Shown here in pieces: positions 12,719-27,319 of a DNA stretch of 64,000 bases (positions are counted from its first letter, which is position 1; each line of letters begins with the position of its first letter). A model generated the notes under the pieces. It ran no database searches, was not told the origin of the DNA, and saw nothing but the letters and a program-made list of their open reading frames with translations. The translations under genes and the position numbers were made by a program. Source of the DNA: Purpureocillium takamizusanense. Taxonomy: Eukaryota > Ascomycota > Sordariomycetes > Hypocreales > Ophiocordycipitaceae. Location of the stretch: assembly GCF_022605165.1 (NCBI RefSeq), contig NC_063069.1, positions 5,456,001 to 5,520,000 on the forward strand, read 5' to 3'.

Positions 12719-15700
12719 ATTAATCTTTAAGGTATAAAATAACTTAAGGGCTATTATATTAACTTAAAGGTACCTTTAAGCTATTAAATAAAAGAATATT
12801 AAGCTTAAAAAAAAGGGTAAAAAAAATATTATTAATAAAGAAAAAAAGAAGATTAATAAAATAATAAGCCCTATTCTTAATAAGGGACGATTTAGCCTTA
12901 ATATTAAAGAAAGGGTTTAATATTTAAAAAGAAATAAAGTTAAAGTAAATATAAATAAAAAACGATATATATTTAAAAGGATAAAGATTAATAAAATAAA
13001 AACTAATAAATAAGGAAAAACTTAAAGGCTATAAAATTATAAATTTATATTAAAAGACTTAATTAAATAAAAACTTAATAAAAATAAATAAAAACTATTA
13101 AAAATCCTTATAGTTTAGATCGTAACTTAAATAATTATTAAGGATAGCTAAATAAAATAAGTATTTATTATTATAGCTATAATTATATTAAAAAGAAAGA
13201 TAAAAATATTAAAAAAAGGTAAAGATTATTTATAATATTAAGCTAACTTATAATAAAATAATTTAACCCCTCCCTTTTATATAGTAGGTAATTTAAGATC
13301 TTTTAATAACTTAATAAAAGGTATTCTTAAAAGAAATCCCCTTATATATAAGGTAAAAGTATTTAATCTATTTATAATAAGGCTAATAAATAAACTAAAA
13401 GAACTTAATAATAATACTTTAGCTTAAGCTATCTCCTTTATAGGGAAGTCGCTATTTAAAGTATTAAGTCTTAATTAATATTGACTTACTATTTTAAAGT
13501 TTAATAAATAAGATATAATAGACTTTATTAAAAAGTTTAAAATTAAAATAAAGGTTTATTTAATTATAGAGAAAAAAATATTATTATAGCTTAAAAGCTA
13601 TATATCTTTATTAAAAGTATAAAAGGTAAAAATCCTTATAGATAAATTATACTAAAAAGATATAAAGACTACTCTTATTAAAGAATATTACTTATTAGAC
13701 TTTAATTAAATAAAAACTATATATATTTAATTAAAATAATACCTTATAGTAAAGCTATAAATAAACTAAGATATATTAAATTAGCTAAAGTAATATATAT
13801 ACCTTTAGTAAAAGGTTAAATTTAATATATAGAAAATAAATAAAGGATAGTTTAGATATATCTTTATAGCTATACCCTTTTATATTTAAGTTAAAATCCT
13901 AGAAAAAAAAGGAGCTTTTTTTTTAAATATAATTAAAATCCTTTATAAAGAACTTATTAAAGTAATTAAAGATTATTTAACCCCCTATTTTAATATTAAA
14001 TTAAAGGAAGCTTTTTACTTTAGGCTAATTTAAAAAAAGTAATAGCTATAAAATTAAATAATTCTAAAATATATAAATTAAGGAAAATAATAATTTAAGT
14101 CTTTACTATCTTAAAATATTAATAATATAAAATATATTAAAGGTAAAATAAATAAATTAATATAATAGCTTAAAATACTTAAGATTAACCTTACTTAATA
14201 AAATAATTAATAAATAAAAGATCTTAAATAACTCTTTATAGTATAAATATAAAAGGGTAAGATAATAAGATAAAAAGCTAATAAAATAATAATATTAATT
14301 AAAATATAAAAGGTATAGACTTATATAATTTCCTTTAAGGAAGAAGATAACCTTAATTAATTTATAATAAAGGTAATTTTATAAAGGGAAGATAAATATA
14401 AATAGCTTTATTAATATTATATTAGACTTAGCTATATTTTAGTTAAATACTTAAAATATAAATATAATAAGGAAATTAAATTTATTTACTTTAATATAAA
14501 AGGAAGAGCCCTATAAATAAAAATAAAAGAAAATAATTAAATAATCCCCCCTTTATTTATATATTAATATATTAGGCTTAATAATAAAATATATTACTTT
14601 ATATATTATTAAGTTAAGAGATTTAATAAATACTTTATTAGTCCCTTATTTTTAATAGTTAAAGTTAAGGAATTAAATATATAAAAGAATTAAAAATTAC
14701 TTTTAAGAAAAAAGGAATATCTTAATCTCTTCCTTATAAGGTTAAGGGATATATAAAGACTTAAGTAAATAGGCTAAATTAATATTATTTAATATAATTA
14801 ATAAAATAATAAGATATTATTTATTAAGGTTATTATAATTAAGGAAAATTAATAAAACTATTTAATTAAAGCTACCTTAATTAATATTAATATTTATAAA
14901 AGAAAAAAAATATACCTTAAGGAAAACTAAAATATAAAACCTAAAAAATAAAAGATTTAATAAGACTTAATAAATATAGAAAATATTATTTACTTTAAGC
15001 CTAAATTCGACCTTAAAAAAGAAATAGAGTACTTTTATAAAGGTCTTATCTATAAAATAATTAATAAAAAGCTTACTATCTTTATAATAGATTTAATAAA
15101 AAGATTTCCTTAATTTAAAAGGTTAGCTATAAAAAGGATTTTAAATATAGTTAAGGGAGTAAAAGAAATCTAGCTCTTAAGTAATAAACCTTTAATTATT
15201 AAGAATAATAAAGGTATTACTATTATTAAACTTTAAGATTTAAAAATAAAAGAGATTTTAAGTAAAGTAAAGGAAAAGCTAAAGATTATATTTATTAGCC
15301 CTTAATTAAATAATTATAATATTAATATAAATAAATTACTTATTAAAAAAGATATTTACTTTTATATCCTTAAAGAAATCCTTTATAAAAGATATAATAC
15401 CTTAATTATATAAGGATACTTTTATAAAAAAGGTAATTAAATAGAAATTTATATTATTTAAAGGGTAAACTTAAAAGTAATAAATTTATTAAGTAAAATA
15501 TTATATATTAAAGTAGTCCTTATATTAAATAAAATACTTATATATATATAAGACTTACTTAAGATTTAAATATATATTAAAAAGTTAATTAAACTACCTT
15601 TCTTTATATTAATAAACTTAAATATAAAAAGGAACTTTATTACCTAAAAGGAAATTAAATAAAAAGGACTCTAAATTATACCTATTTCTATAGCTATTAA

Positions 15701-16816
15701 GTTATACTTAAAAAATATAATTAAAATATATAAAGAAGTATATATACTTATTTATATAAGAGATACTTATAGGCTTATTAAGCTTTATATAATATTTAAT
15801 ATTATCTTTATACTTTTAATCCTTAAAATATTATTTATTAAGGCTATTTAAGTTATATTTAATTATATTATTAAGATAAGGGACCTTTATTTTAAATATA
15901 AGATAGGGAGGATTTAAGTTATTATATTAATAGCTAAAGCTATTAAATAAGAATATAATAGCTATATAGAATCGGTATAAATAAATAATATTAGATTTAT
16001 TATTATTAAAGTAAAGAGCTTAAATGCTTAAGATCTTAACTTTTATAACGATTAAATATCGATAGGTAATATTAGCGATAAAGGATCCTAAGATAATAAT
16101 ATTACTTTTATAACGAAATTAAATATAAAAGGAAGCTAAAAAGATACCCTTTATAATAATTAAATAACCCTAAAAAATAAAACCCTAATTTTACTTAACT
16201 TAAAGACCTTAATTATTATCTTTAACTTACTTTAAGCTAAGATAAAAGTATAGTTAGCGGAAGCCTATAAAGTATTTAAGAATAAAGCTATATAACTAAA
16301 ATAAATACTTTTAAAACTCGCTATTTATACTTTATATAAATATAAAGGGATTAAAACTTATTTAAGAGATAATATACCTTTTAATAAGACTATTTTAAAA
16401 AGTAACCTTTATTAAAAATAAAAGATATAAAATAAAGTTAAGGGGGTAGCTTTAATTAAAGGAAAATATATTAGCTATATTATCGGAAAGTTCTTTAATA
16501 TTAAGTAAGGAAGTAAGCTTACTTTTAAGAGGCTATAAAGGGTTATAATATAAATAAAGGGATTTTTCTCTTTAAAAGAAAAGAATATATTTAAGGAAAT
16601 CCTTTATAATTATAAAAAAGCCTTTATATAAGACTTTAAAGACTATAAAAAGCTAGATTAAATAATAGCCCTTTTATAAAAGATTAAAATAATTAAGTAT
16701 ATTATATAGAGGGTAAGTATTATTTTAATCTTAAGAAGATTAAAAGAGAAAGTTATCGATTTTTTATATATAAAGATTAAAAAAGGGATATTAAAAGAAT
16801 TATATACCTTATATAA

Positions 16817-18990
16817 AAACCTATTCTTCCTTATAGTTAAAAAGGATAAAGGCTTATATTTTATTAATTTAATAATAAAGGTAAATAAAGTTATAATTTA
16901 AAATATATTTATCCCTTTAAATATAAATAAATTTAATAATAACTTTTTAATATATAAAATCCTTTTATTATTTAACTTTTTCTCTAAATATAATTAAATA
17001 TTACTTAATTTAATAAATTAAGACTTAATAACCTTTATAATATTAATAGGGCTATTTCGAATATATACCCTCCCTTAAAGGGTAATAAACTTAATAGCCT
17101 AATTTATAAGGCTTATTTATTAAATCCTCTTTAATTTAATCTTAACTATCTATTAGCCTTTCCTCGATAATATTATTATTTAAGGGCTTAATATAAATTA
17201 TAGATAAGAAAAAGCGCTCTTTAATATTTATTAATTTATATATAAATACCTTATTAATATTAATAAAGTCTTATTTAATATAGAGCTTTTTAAATATACG
17301 ATCTTAATAATAAAGTTAAAGTTTTATTAATAAACGACTAAGATTATAAGCTATATATATAAGATAAATAAAAGATTATTTATTAAAGCTATAATTATAA
17401 AGATAAATAAATAAAAATCTTATATAAATATTAGCGAAATTCGATCCTTTTATAAGCTTATAGGGTACTATAAGTAATAAATTAAATAATTTATATAAAT
17501 TACTATATTATTAATAATATTATTAAGGAAGGATATAATATAGATTTAAGGCTTAAAGTAATAAGCTTTAATATCTTAATTAAAGAAGGCTATTATAATA
17601 TTACTAATTTTAATTTAATTAAATCTAAAAGAAGGCTATAAAGAGATTATTATAATATATAATATAAGCCTCTTAAATTAAGGAATTATATTAATATAAA
17701 TAATTAATAAAAAATAATACTTTATCCGCTATAAAAGTAAGATATAAATAAAAGCTAAATAAAGATATAATATTATAAAGAAAGAATATAAGGTAGTCCT
17801 TTATACTTTATAGCGGCTTAAAGGGATTATCTATAAAGTCTATTTTACTTTTAAGATAAATATAAGAGTATTTATTAATTAACTTAATAATATACTTAAG
17901 GATATATTAAATATAATAATTACGAGATAAGTTAATTATATTTTCTTCTTTAACTTTACTATATAATATATCCTTAATATAAGGAATAATATCGTTAATA
18001 CCTTTTTTTATATATTTTATATCCCCTCGGATATAATAGATAAAAGGTATAAAGGAAATATAAAAGAATTTATTAACCTTTACTTTAACTTAATTATAAA
18101 AGCTAAGATAATAATTTATTATTCCTTTAATTATTAATAAATTTTTAAATACCTTTTTATATTATAAAGACTAATTAATTTACTTTAAGTTAAATTTTAG
18201 ATACTTTAATAAAAAGTAATTTAATTCTTTATTAATAAAGACTAGCTTTATTTATACCTTAATAAAATAACTTAAGGACTTATATTAATTATAAATAATA
18301 AAGAATAATATAAGTAAATTATATCTTAATATTATAAATAATATAGTTATAAAGGGAAAGATATTACTTTTTATTTAATTTAAGATAAATATTAATAATT
18401 AAAGCTATAAAAAGATATATTAAAAGCGATTTAATATTATATTAAATATTAAAAATTCTCTCCTTAGCGACTAAAAGAAATAATAATCTTAACTATACTT
18501 AAATACTTAATATTAAAGGTATATTTCGATTATTAATATATACTAAAAGATAAAAGTTATAAATACTTCTTAAAAGCTTAATATAATTTAATAAAATAGA
18601 TTAAGGCCTATTTAATATATATAATTAATATAGCTATAATAAGCTAATTTACTTTATTTATATTTTACTAATATAGCTATATTATAAATATAATAATTAA
18701 TAAGGGATTAAAAATATATATTTAATTCCGTGATTTTTTAAAGGGGTTAAGATTAAATATAATCTTTATCTTTATATATAACCTATAGGTAAACGGTATA
18801 GTTAAAGGGGGGTATTAAACCCTTATTTAAGGCCTTAAGAAAATAATATACTTAACTAAAGGATATTAAATTAAATACCTTAATTAAATACTTTTAATAA
18901 AAAAAATAGCTATTTAATATACTTATAGAATATTAGCTTTTTACCTTATTTATAGATAAAAACCGATTTTACCCTTAAAGGTCGATATCT
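16817..18990 (+). pseudogene. pol relic (RT to integrase) of the 12-22 kb element
   Basis: Non-functional. RT remnants at 16,817-17,150 include VKKDKG, NIFIPLNINKF and a GLFRIYTLP segment that match the order of motifs in one fungal gypsy lineage. The integrase C-terminal core is recognisable at 18,785-18,840, where VNGIVKGGYxTLI stands for an ancestral ANGxVERGHxPL motif. A following stretch resembles the post-integrase domain. Cys and His are commonly replaced by Tyr and Gln by stops, the usual protein-level effect of RIP. Confidence 0.6.
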
Positions 18991-19980
18991 TAATATAGCG
19001 ACTAATTAATTAAAATAATATAATAACCGCTAAAGACCTTTTTGCTATAAAGATACGTTTATTTATTTAGAAAGTTAAAGATATAGTTATTATATAGGTA
19101 AAAATTATAAAGTATTAATAAAAGCTAGCTAATTAAATAAATAATAAAAATAAATATTACCTTTAAATAATAAATATAAAACTATAAATAAGGGACTTAA
19201 TTTTATTATATAATATCTATCGATTAAATAATCTATTTAAGAATATAAAGTTTTAGCTTAAATAATAAAGACTATTTTAAATAGTCTTTTAAGTATTTAT
19301 TATATAAGCTTATATAATATATATAATAGATAGTATTTAACTTTCTTATATTATTTTAAGAAATTAATTTAAATATTTTTATTAAAATAATAATAAATAA
19401 TAAATATCCTTAATAAATAATTAATTACTTTAAAATAAAATATAATAAGCCTACTTAACGATAATTATTATAGCTCCTCTTAGCTTAAATAAACTTAATT
19501 AAATAATTAACTTAGCTTTATAACCTATAATTAAAGGCCCTATCTTTATACCCCCCCCTTACTTTAAAGTCTAGTTACTTAAGCCTTCTATATAGGTAAA
19601 AGGAAGCTCCCTTAACTTTACTTCCCTTTTATAAAACCTATATTAAGCTATAAGCGAGATCGATTAATTATTATCGCTATAGTTAAGGAGGGGTAATTAA
19701 GGTATATAAAAATAAAAGAAATAAAGATAAGAAAAGGAAAGTATACTAAAATAAGTACCTTAATAAAATAAAAGCTAAAATATTAAAAAAAGGATATATT
19801 AATAGGAATTATTTAATTAATCTTTTAATTATATATCTTAAATATTACTTAATATACTTTATTTAATATAAACCTTTATATATTTAATAAAGAAAAAGTA
19901 ATTATAGCTAGGCTTATAGCTAATATAATTAAGCTTAGCGCTAAATTAATTAAAGTAATATTATAGGGGATATATATTAT

Positions 19981-20226
19981 TATAAAGGGGATTTATATAT
20001 TAACTAGTAGCTATTATAAAGGCGTTAATAACTTAAAGATATAAGCCTTTATATATATAATAGGGAAGGGAATTTATATATTAGCTAATAGCTACTATAA
20101 AAGTATTAATAACTTAAAGATATAGGCCTTTATATATTTAATAAAGAAAGGGATTTATATATTAACGGCTAGCTATTATAAAGGTATTAATAACTTAAAG
20201 ATATAGGCCTTTATATACTTAATAAG
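19981..20226. repeat. Tandem repeat, 81-bp unit, about three copies
   Basis: The word ATTTATATATTA recurs at 19,991, 20,072 and 20,153, an exact 81-bp period. Each is followed by matching GCTA-TATAAAGG and TTAATAACTTAAAGATAT segments. The copies differ by point changes only. The array lies between the integrase relic and the 3' LTR of the 12-22 kb element, so it is probably part of that element's 3' internal region. Confidence 0.8.
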
Positions 20227-21721
20227 GAAGAAGTAATTATAATTAGGCTTATAACTAATATAACTAAAATAATAATTAACTATATAAAGCTAATATAATA
20301 AGATATAATAGGAAATAAGCTTATTATAATATAATTAATTAATTATAACTATAAGGACGGAATAAGATATTAAAATAAGCTAAAAACTATATAGAATATA
20401 GAATTAAATATAATACTTATTATAATTAATAGCTAAGTCTAAAAAGGGGAATAATAACCTTAAAGCCTATAAGATAACTCGCTATTAATTAATTAAAAAG
20501 TTTTAAATTAACTTTAACCTTTCTTAACTTAAAAAAACCCTTCTTTATATAAATTCTTATTACTTAAAATTACTTATCCCCTTCCCCTTTAAGAAGTCTA
20601 CTTATATCTCCTTTATATAAAAATTAAAAAGTATAGGGACTAAATAAAGATAATCGCTAAATAATTAAGGGGATTAAAAACGCCTTAATAAATTAACCTC
20701 TTAAGTTAAATAATCCTTAAAGTCTATTATTACCTTTAATATTAATCTTATTAAAGTTAAATATAAATACTTTAATATAAAATAAAGAAAGAAATTAAGA
20801 TATTTATATTATTTATATACTTTAGCTTAGCTATATTAAATATAATTAATATAAGCCTTAATTATATTAATTAAAAAAAACTTTAATAAAATATATTTAT
20901 AAAACGGGAATATTATATATTCTTTATTAATAAAATATAATTATTATAATATAATTAAATAATAAGAATATATAATTAAGTTTAAATACCCCTTAAATAA
21001 AATAAATAAGGCCTTTATATACTTAAAGTATTAAATTAAAGTATTAAAAAACTATCCTTAAAGGTAAGTATAATTTACTAAAATATAAATATAATATAAA
21101 TTCCCTTTTAAAAAGGTAATATATAATATTACTTCCTTATTTAATAAATAAGTAATATAAGTAAAAACTTATAAAATATTACTTTTTTTAATAGTCTTTA
21201 AGAGAATATTATTAATTTATATAAGAGGTAAGGGATAAAAAGCGACTTCTTTATATATAGGAACGCTATATTAATTACTTATATTAGCTTTATTAAGGTT
21301 CTAAACTTTAAGGTAATTATAAACCTTTTTCTATTAAGATATAATTAAATAAAGGGGAGGAAATATTAACTTATTTAATAATTAGCTATAATATTATTAA
21401 TAAAAATAATATTAATATAGCTATATTAAATAAAGCTAATTATATAAGAAAACTCTATTTTATTAAAATAGTTTATATAGTATAAAGATTATAAGTTTAA
21501 TAGCTTTAATCGTAAAAGGCTTATAATAAAGGCTTACTTAATTATCTTTAATAATAAAAAAAAAAGGTTATTATTAAAAAAAAGAAGAATAAAGTAAGTA
21601 AGAAAGGGAAAGGTAAAGAGAAAGTAAAGTAAGGGCTTTTATATTATATATTATGTTAGTAAGAGAAGGCGTAGGAAATGGAAGACGGCTTAAGGAAGAC
21701 GAATAAAAACGGCTAAAGGAA

Positions 21722-22107
21722 TGGCTAGGGGTAAAAGGGAGCTATAAGGGTAAGACTATAAGGACAACTATAAAGGAAGGAAGCCTTCCTAGTTAGAGAG
21801 GACTCGCTACGCCTCTTTAGTTATAGCTAATAATACTTACTCTTTTGCCCTATTCTTATGCTTTAGATATAAGTATACTTTATTAATATAAGTATCTCGC
21901 GCCGTTACGGATTACTATATAGTTTTATATACTATCGTAAATATAGATATCTAACGCTTAAGACTATTTAATTAGAGCTTAGCGGCCTTTCTACTATACT
22001 AATATATTAATATATAGGAGTCTTTATATTATAACGCGCTAAGTAGGGATAGGAAGAGTATAAAGGGAACGCGCTCCGCGGTTTAGTATCTTTCTCGCCC
22101 TAATATA
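21722..22107 (+). repeat. LTR copy 2 of the ~385-bp family, least mutated
   Basis: A 386-bp LTR that begins with TGGCTAGGGG and retains many CpG and GC positions where copies 1 and 3 have TA or AA. About 90 bp of its left flank (from ~21,640) is also less AT-rich. It would be the 3' LTR of the element starting at 12,334. Confidence 0.8.
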
Positions 22108-25100
22108 ATATTATAATATAAGATAAAGTAAAGTATATAATATATAAAAAAGGGCGCTATATTTCTATTCTATACTTACCTTTCTTACCTCTTTTAACTA
22201 TATAACTTTAAAAGATTCTATATATATTTAAGGAGTCTTTAATATTTAATCTAAAAAGATTATTTAATTAACCTTAGCTATATAAAGTTAATATATATAC
22301 TTTATTATTTATAAGCTAAATATAAAGAGTTAAAAGTAATATTTACTTAATTTCTATAAAATATTATATAAATAAAGCCTACCTTAAAATAAAAATAGTA
22401 AAAATAAAAGGCTATATTAAAAGAATAAGTTAAGAGGCTAATAATAAAAAGATTAAAATTACCCTTTCCCCCCTTTTATACCTAAAGTACTTCCTTATAT
22501 ATATATTAACTAACTAACTTAATAATATTAAATTAATAAAAGGGCCTTTAAGCCTTTTATAAAAAAATATACTTAAAGAGAATCCTCTAAGGGATAAAAA
22601 GAGAAGTTAAAATAAAAGGAAAAATAATAACTAAGGGGTTTTTTACTCCTTTAAAAAAAGCTATTATAGATCTTAACTTAAGTAAGCTATATAAGCGTTA
22701 AGTACTTATATTTTACCTTAAATAATAATAGCCTACCTTAAGGGTTAAGGCCTAATATATCGCTAATATATTAGTCTTAATTAACTTTTAATAGTTTAAG
22801 GATATCTTACTTATAAGTAATATAGCTATTATTAGCTTAAAATAGATAGATTATATTATTAATTTTAATAGACTATTAATAAGTATATATAAAGGAGAAT
22901 AGGCTATAAATTTCTAACTTTATAAAGCGCTATATATTATTACCTATAAGATTAAATACTTTATAATATATTATAGCTTTTCTATAAGAGTTATTATTAT
23001 TAAACCTAATTATAATAAGGTAAAACCTAACCTTAATAATTTAACTTAATTATATTATCTTTATTTTATAAATATAATATTTATATATACCTTATATAAA
23101 ATATAGCTTAATCGAATATATAAATATTAATATTAGCGGAGATTTTATATAGGATTCCTTAACTTTATATAAGAAAAGAACTATATTATCTTAAGGCTTT
23201 ATTAAATTAGCTATATTTAAGATAAGAAATATAGCTAATTTATTATATATAATATACTTAAATATAAATATTAAAAGCGTATTTAAATAGTTATTAATTA
23301 TTAGCGTTAATTCCTTATTAAAGTTAGCTATACTTATAATTTTTAATTTTTTATACCTTTAATCTCTAAATAAAAGGAAGGATAAAAATATAGATATTTA
23401 ATATTTTTATACTTTATATTTTATTTATAAAGGTAAGTTAGATTTATATTAAATAAATATAAAAAGCTATTATAGACGCTAATAGATATTATTAAAGCGC
23501 TATAGGGCCTATTAATATATATATTATTTTTTTATAAAGATATATACTTTAAGGATTAAGCTATTATCTAGCGATTAAATAATTTATATAAAATAATACT
23601 TAATTTATTACTCTTTATCTTTATAATAATAATCGCTAATAAGCTAGGACTTTAATACTTAAATAACTATACCTATATTATACTATTAAATTAAAGGGCC
23701 TTTTAAGACCTTTAAGTAAACGCTATTAATAATAATAAGCTTAGGCCTAATAATATTAAGTATAGCTTTTAGACCTTTATTAAGCTTAATAATATAAAAT
23801 ACCTTATATATATCTTAAAGGTTAAGAGGGATTTCCTTAACTATTATAATATCGAAATTAAAGAAATAAAGACTATAATAAAATACTCTTTTATCTATAA
23901 TATATATATTTAATTACTACCCTTTAAGGAAGAGGCTTTTATATTATTATTAATTATTAAGGCTATTTAAGATACCTATCTATAAGTAACCTTAATCTTA
24001 AGGACTTAAATAATATATAGATTAAGCTTAAGGATAAAAAGAGGCATTATTAAAGTTATAAAGACTATTATAATTAAAGTATTATAACTCTTAGACTTAT
24101 TAATTATAATATTTAAGCCTATTATATTATTATTATATAAAGCGACCTTAATTTAAGGACTTATTTAACTTAAGGTAATACCCTTTAAGAAATAATAGAA
24201 AGAAAAAAGTACCTTAAATATAAGTATATAAAAGGAACTATAAATAAAGGGATTATTATAATAAAGTAATAGGCTTATAAGAAAAGTTATTACTTAGCTA
24301 TAAAATAGGGTTTTTAAGGCTATAAGCCTTTTTACTATAAAGCTATAAGGTAACTCGCTATAATAAAGTAGTAAAATCGTAAATAAAGGAGTAATTAAAT
24401 AATAATACTTATTTATTATATTATTTAAGGTATAACCTTAGCCTTTAATAATAAATATATAAAAACTAATAATAAAAAGCGCTTTTAAACCTTTTAAAAG
24501 GTAATTAAATATTCTTACCTTTTTATAAAGAATTTACTTAAAAGTTAAAATTAAAATAATAAATAAAAAGCTAATCTAAAATAATAAAGTAGTAAATATA
24601 TAATATAAAATTAATATAATAGACTTTTTATATTTTAAGTAAATAAATTAAAGAATTAATACTAAAATATAAATAATAGTAATAATTATCCTTAATATAT
24701 TCCTATAGATCTTAAATAAGTTTAAGACTATATTATATACCTTAATTAGCTATATTTACCTTTCTTTATTGCCCTTAAGAGTAATTAATAAAAGGTTTTA
24801 GCTTATAATAAAATATTTAATTAAGACTTAAATAATTAAGTAAGCTTTATCTAGGTATAAAGGAATATTAAAGAAGACCCTTATATATAATAAACCTATA
24901 GGAGATACCTTAAAGACCTTATATATATAAAGGGAGCTAAATAAGCTTTAAATCGATATAATAGACGATAAGACGCTTATAAAGAGGCAATAAAGGGCGA
25001 TAAAAGGGGTTACGATTCTTTCTTAAGGTAAGGGTATATATCGCTAGGGAGGTATATATTAATAAAAGAAAGTATAAGAAAGAACTATAATAGAAAGAGA

Positions 25101-25129
25101 TAAAGGAAAGGGGGGCTTAAAAATAAAAA
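22108..25129. other. Unassigned AT-rich repeat DNA
   Basis: RIP-saturated sequence between LTR copies 2 and 3. I could not place a confident protein motif in any frame. The last 60 bp repeat the left flank of LTR copy 1, so at least the right end is the 3' internal end of another member of that family. Confidence 0.4.
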
Positions 25130-25514
25130 TAGCTAAGGGTAAAAGGAGCTATAAGGATAAGACTATAAAGATAACTATAAAGGAAGGAAGCCTTTTTAAT
25201 TAAAGAGGATATATTATACCTCTTTAATTATAACTAATAATATTTACTTTTTTACCTTATTTTTATACTTTAGATATAAGTATACTTTATTAATATAAAT
25301 ATTTCGCGTCGTTATAAATTACTATATAGTTTTATATACTATCGTAAATATAGATATTTAATACTTAAGACTATTTAATTAAAGCTTAATAGCCTTTCTA
25401 TTATATTAATATATTAATATATAGGAGTCCTTATATTATAATGCGCTAAGTAAGGATAGGAAGAGTATAAAGGGAACGTACTTTATAGTTTAGTATCTTT
25501 CTCGCTTTAATATA
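25130..25514 (+). repeat. LTR copy 3 of the ~385-bp family
   Basis: 385 bp, same length and ends as copy 1, preceded by the same purine-rich tract and A-rich spacer. No partner LTR is visible to its right in this window. Confidence 0.8.
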
Positions 25515-27120
25515 CTATCTTTTATAATAAAGCCCTTTTAAAAATAATAGATTATTTATTAAAAAGTATCTTTATTAAATAAAGGACTATATTAATAATT
25601 AAGTTCTTTAATTATATAAGATATAATTAATTAAGCTTTTATTATTGTTAGCGCTATTAAAATATACTTAGTTTAATTAATAACTTTTAATATAAAGTAA
25701 TTAAGCCTTTATTTTATATATTTATATATTATTTTTTATTTTATTAAAGAGATATAAATAACGTCTTTTAAAAACTCTATTTTAATATATAATAAAAGAG
25801 GGGGTAAGGGTATAGCTATTATTAATTAGCTATAATAAAGTAAAGAAACCGCTAAAGGGTTAAAGTAAGCTTAATTTATATTTATACTTTATAAAAGTCT
25901 TAATATAGTTAAGGATACTATTATTTATATTACTATTATAAAGGAATAAATACCTATAATAAATAGTAAAGGTTAAGATTTAAATTAAGTTTAGGCTTAA
26001 AATATAAATTAAGATTACTTAATAACTAAGGTATTTTCTATTTATTTATTATCTTATTTTAAAAAGGTTTAATTAAATTAATAATAATAAGAAATCTTAT
26101 AAAAGTTCGTTTATTAATATATTAGTAATTATTATAATATTAATTATAGTATTTTTATTAAGGGAGAGGCTATATATTTTATTAAGGTTAAGAAAGTAAG
26201 TAACTCTTATAGATTTATTAGTTATTATTATTATATAATATAAAGGTATTTAATTAATTAATTAATTCCTTCCTTAAATAAGTTAAGTTAATTAAATATA
26301 GTTTCCTTTATAACTATTATTATTATATTAACTATTATTTATTAAAGTATAAATATAGTAATTTATCTCGTATTAAATACTTTAATAATTAATAAGTTAA
26401 ATACTTTTATAAAAGTTATAAAAGATACTTTTATAAAGCGTCTTTAAGTATTATATAATTAAACCGATATTTACTTTTTTCGAATTATTAATTTTTTATT
26501 AATAATATTTTATTATTAAAGAATCTTAAGTCTTAAAAAGATAAATATTTTAAAAAATAATCCTTAAAGCGGCTAAAGGACTTAAAAGCTTATTTAAAGA
26601 TAAGACTTTATTAAATAAGTAACTATTTAATAAAGGTACTTTAATATATATATAATATTTTATAATCGTTATATTATAATTATAACCGATTATTAAAGCT
26701 ATAAGCTTCTTATTTATTACTTTTCTTACTTTTATTACTTAACTTAACGATTATATATATTAGATAGTCTAGGTTTTATAAGGCTATTATAAAGCTATTC
26801 GATAAGATAGTTAATTAATCGTAATTAAAGTTAGGTCGAAGTATATAAACGTATATATAGGTAAAGCTTAAGAGCTACTCGATTAAGCAGGTCGATATAA
26901 TCGTTAGTCTATTATTAGGGGGCATAAGGCGCGGTAAATAATAATATAAAAAAACGTAATAATTACTATTATATAAGGTCTTATATATCGAAAAGAAGTA
27001 AGAGAGATATAATATAGGGCTTATAATATAAATTAAATAGCTCGTCTATATATATAATATAATAATAATAGAGAGGCTAGGCTAGGCTAATTATATATAC
27101 TATAGTAGGCTTTTAAGGAG
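25515..27120. other. AT-rich DNA left of the chromovirus, no gene
   Basis: RIP-degraded sequence becoming less AT-rich after about 26,750. It contains the target into which the 27,121 element inserted. It continues at 34,770 after the target-site duplication. No legible coding motif. Confidence 0.4.
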
Positions 27121-27318
27121 TATAAGATCCCGGGCAGCTAGGACTAATAGCTATATAACTACTAGCTATAGGGAAATATCCCTATATAGCTTGCCTACAT
27201 TTCGCTATTTAAGCTCCTTAAGCTTTAGTCTTAATCTATAGCGATAAGCGTAGCTTAATAGCTAATATAGCTATTATCTCTCTTACTTAACTAAATTAAC
27301 TATACTATTGCCTTTATA
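27121..27318 (+). repeat. 5' LTR of the chromovirus
   Basis: 198 bp. It differs from the 3' LTR at about 20 positions by my count. All are transitions, and in each the 5' copy carries A or T where the 3' copy has G or C. Confidence 0.9.
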
Positions 27319-27319
27319 A

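Larger units (their letters stand above)
12334..22107 (+). mobile_element. Degenerate LTR retrotransposon with ~385-bp LTRs
   Basis: A 9.8-kb interval bounded by two direct copies of the ~385-bp LTR, with a plus-strand Ty3/gypsy-type pol between them. Reverse-transcriptase remnants begin near 16,817 (LFFLIVKKDKGLYFIN) and an integrase remnant is at about 18,540-18,840. The 5-bp flanks do not match, so either the pair is not a single insertion, or the target duplication is lost, or the element recombined with the related LTR at 25.1 kb. Heavily RIP-mutated throughout. Confidence 0.6.
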
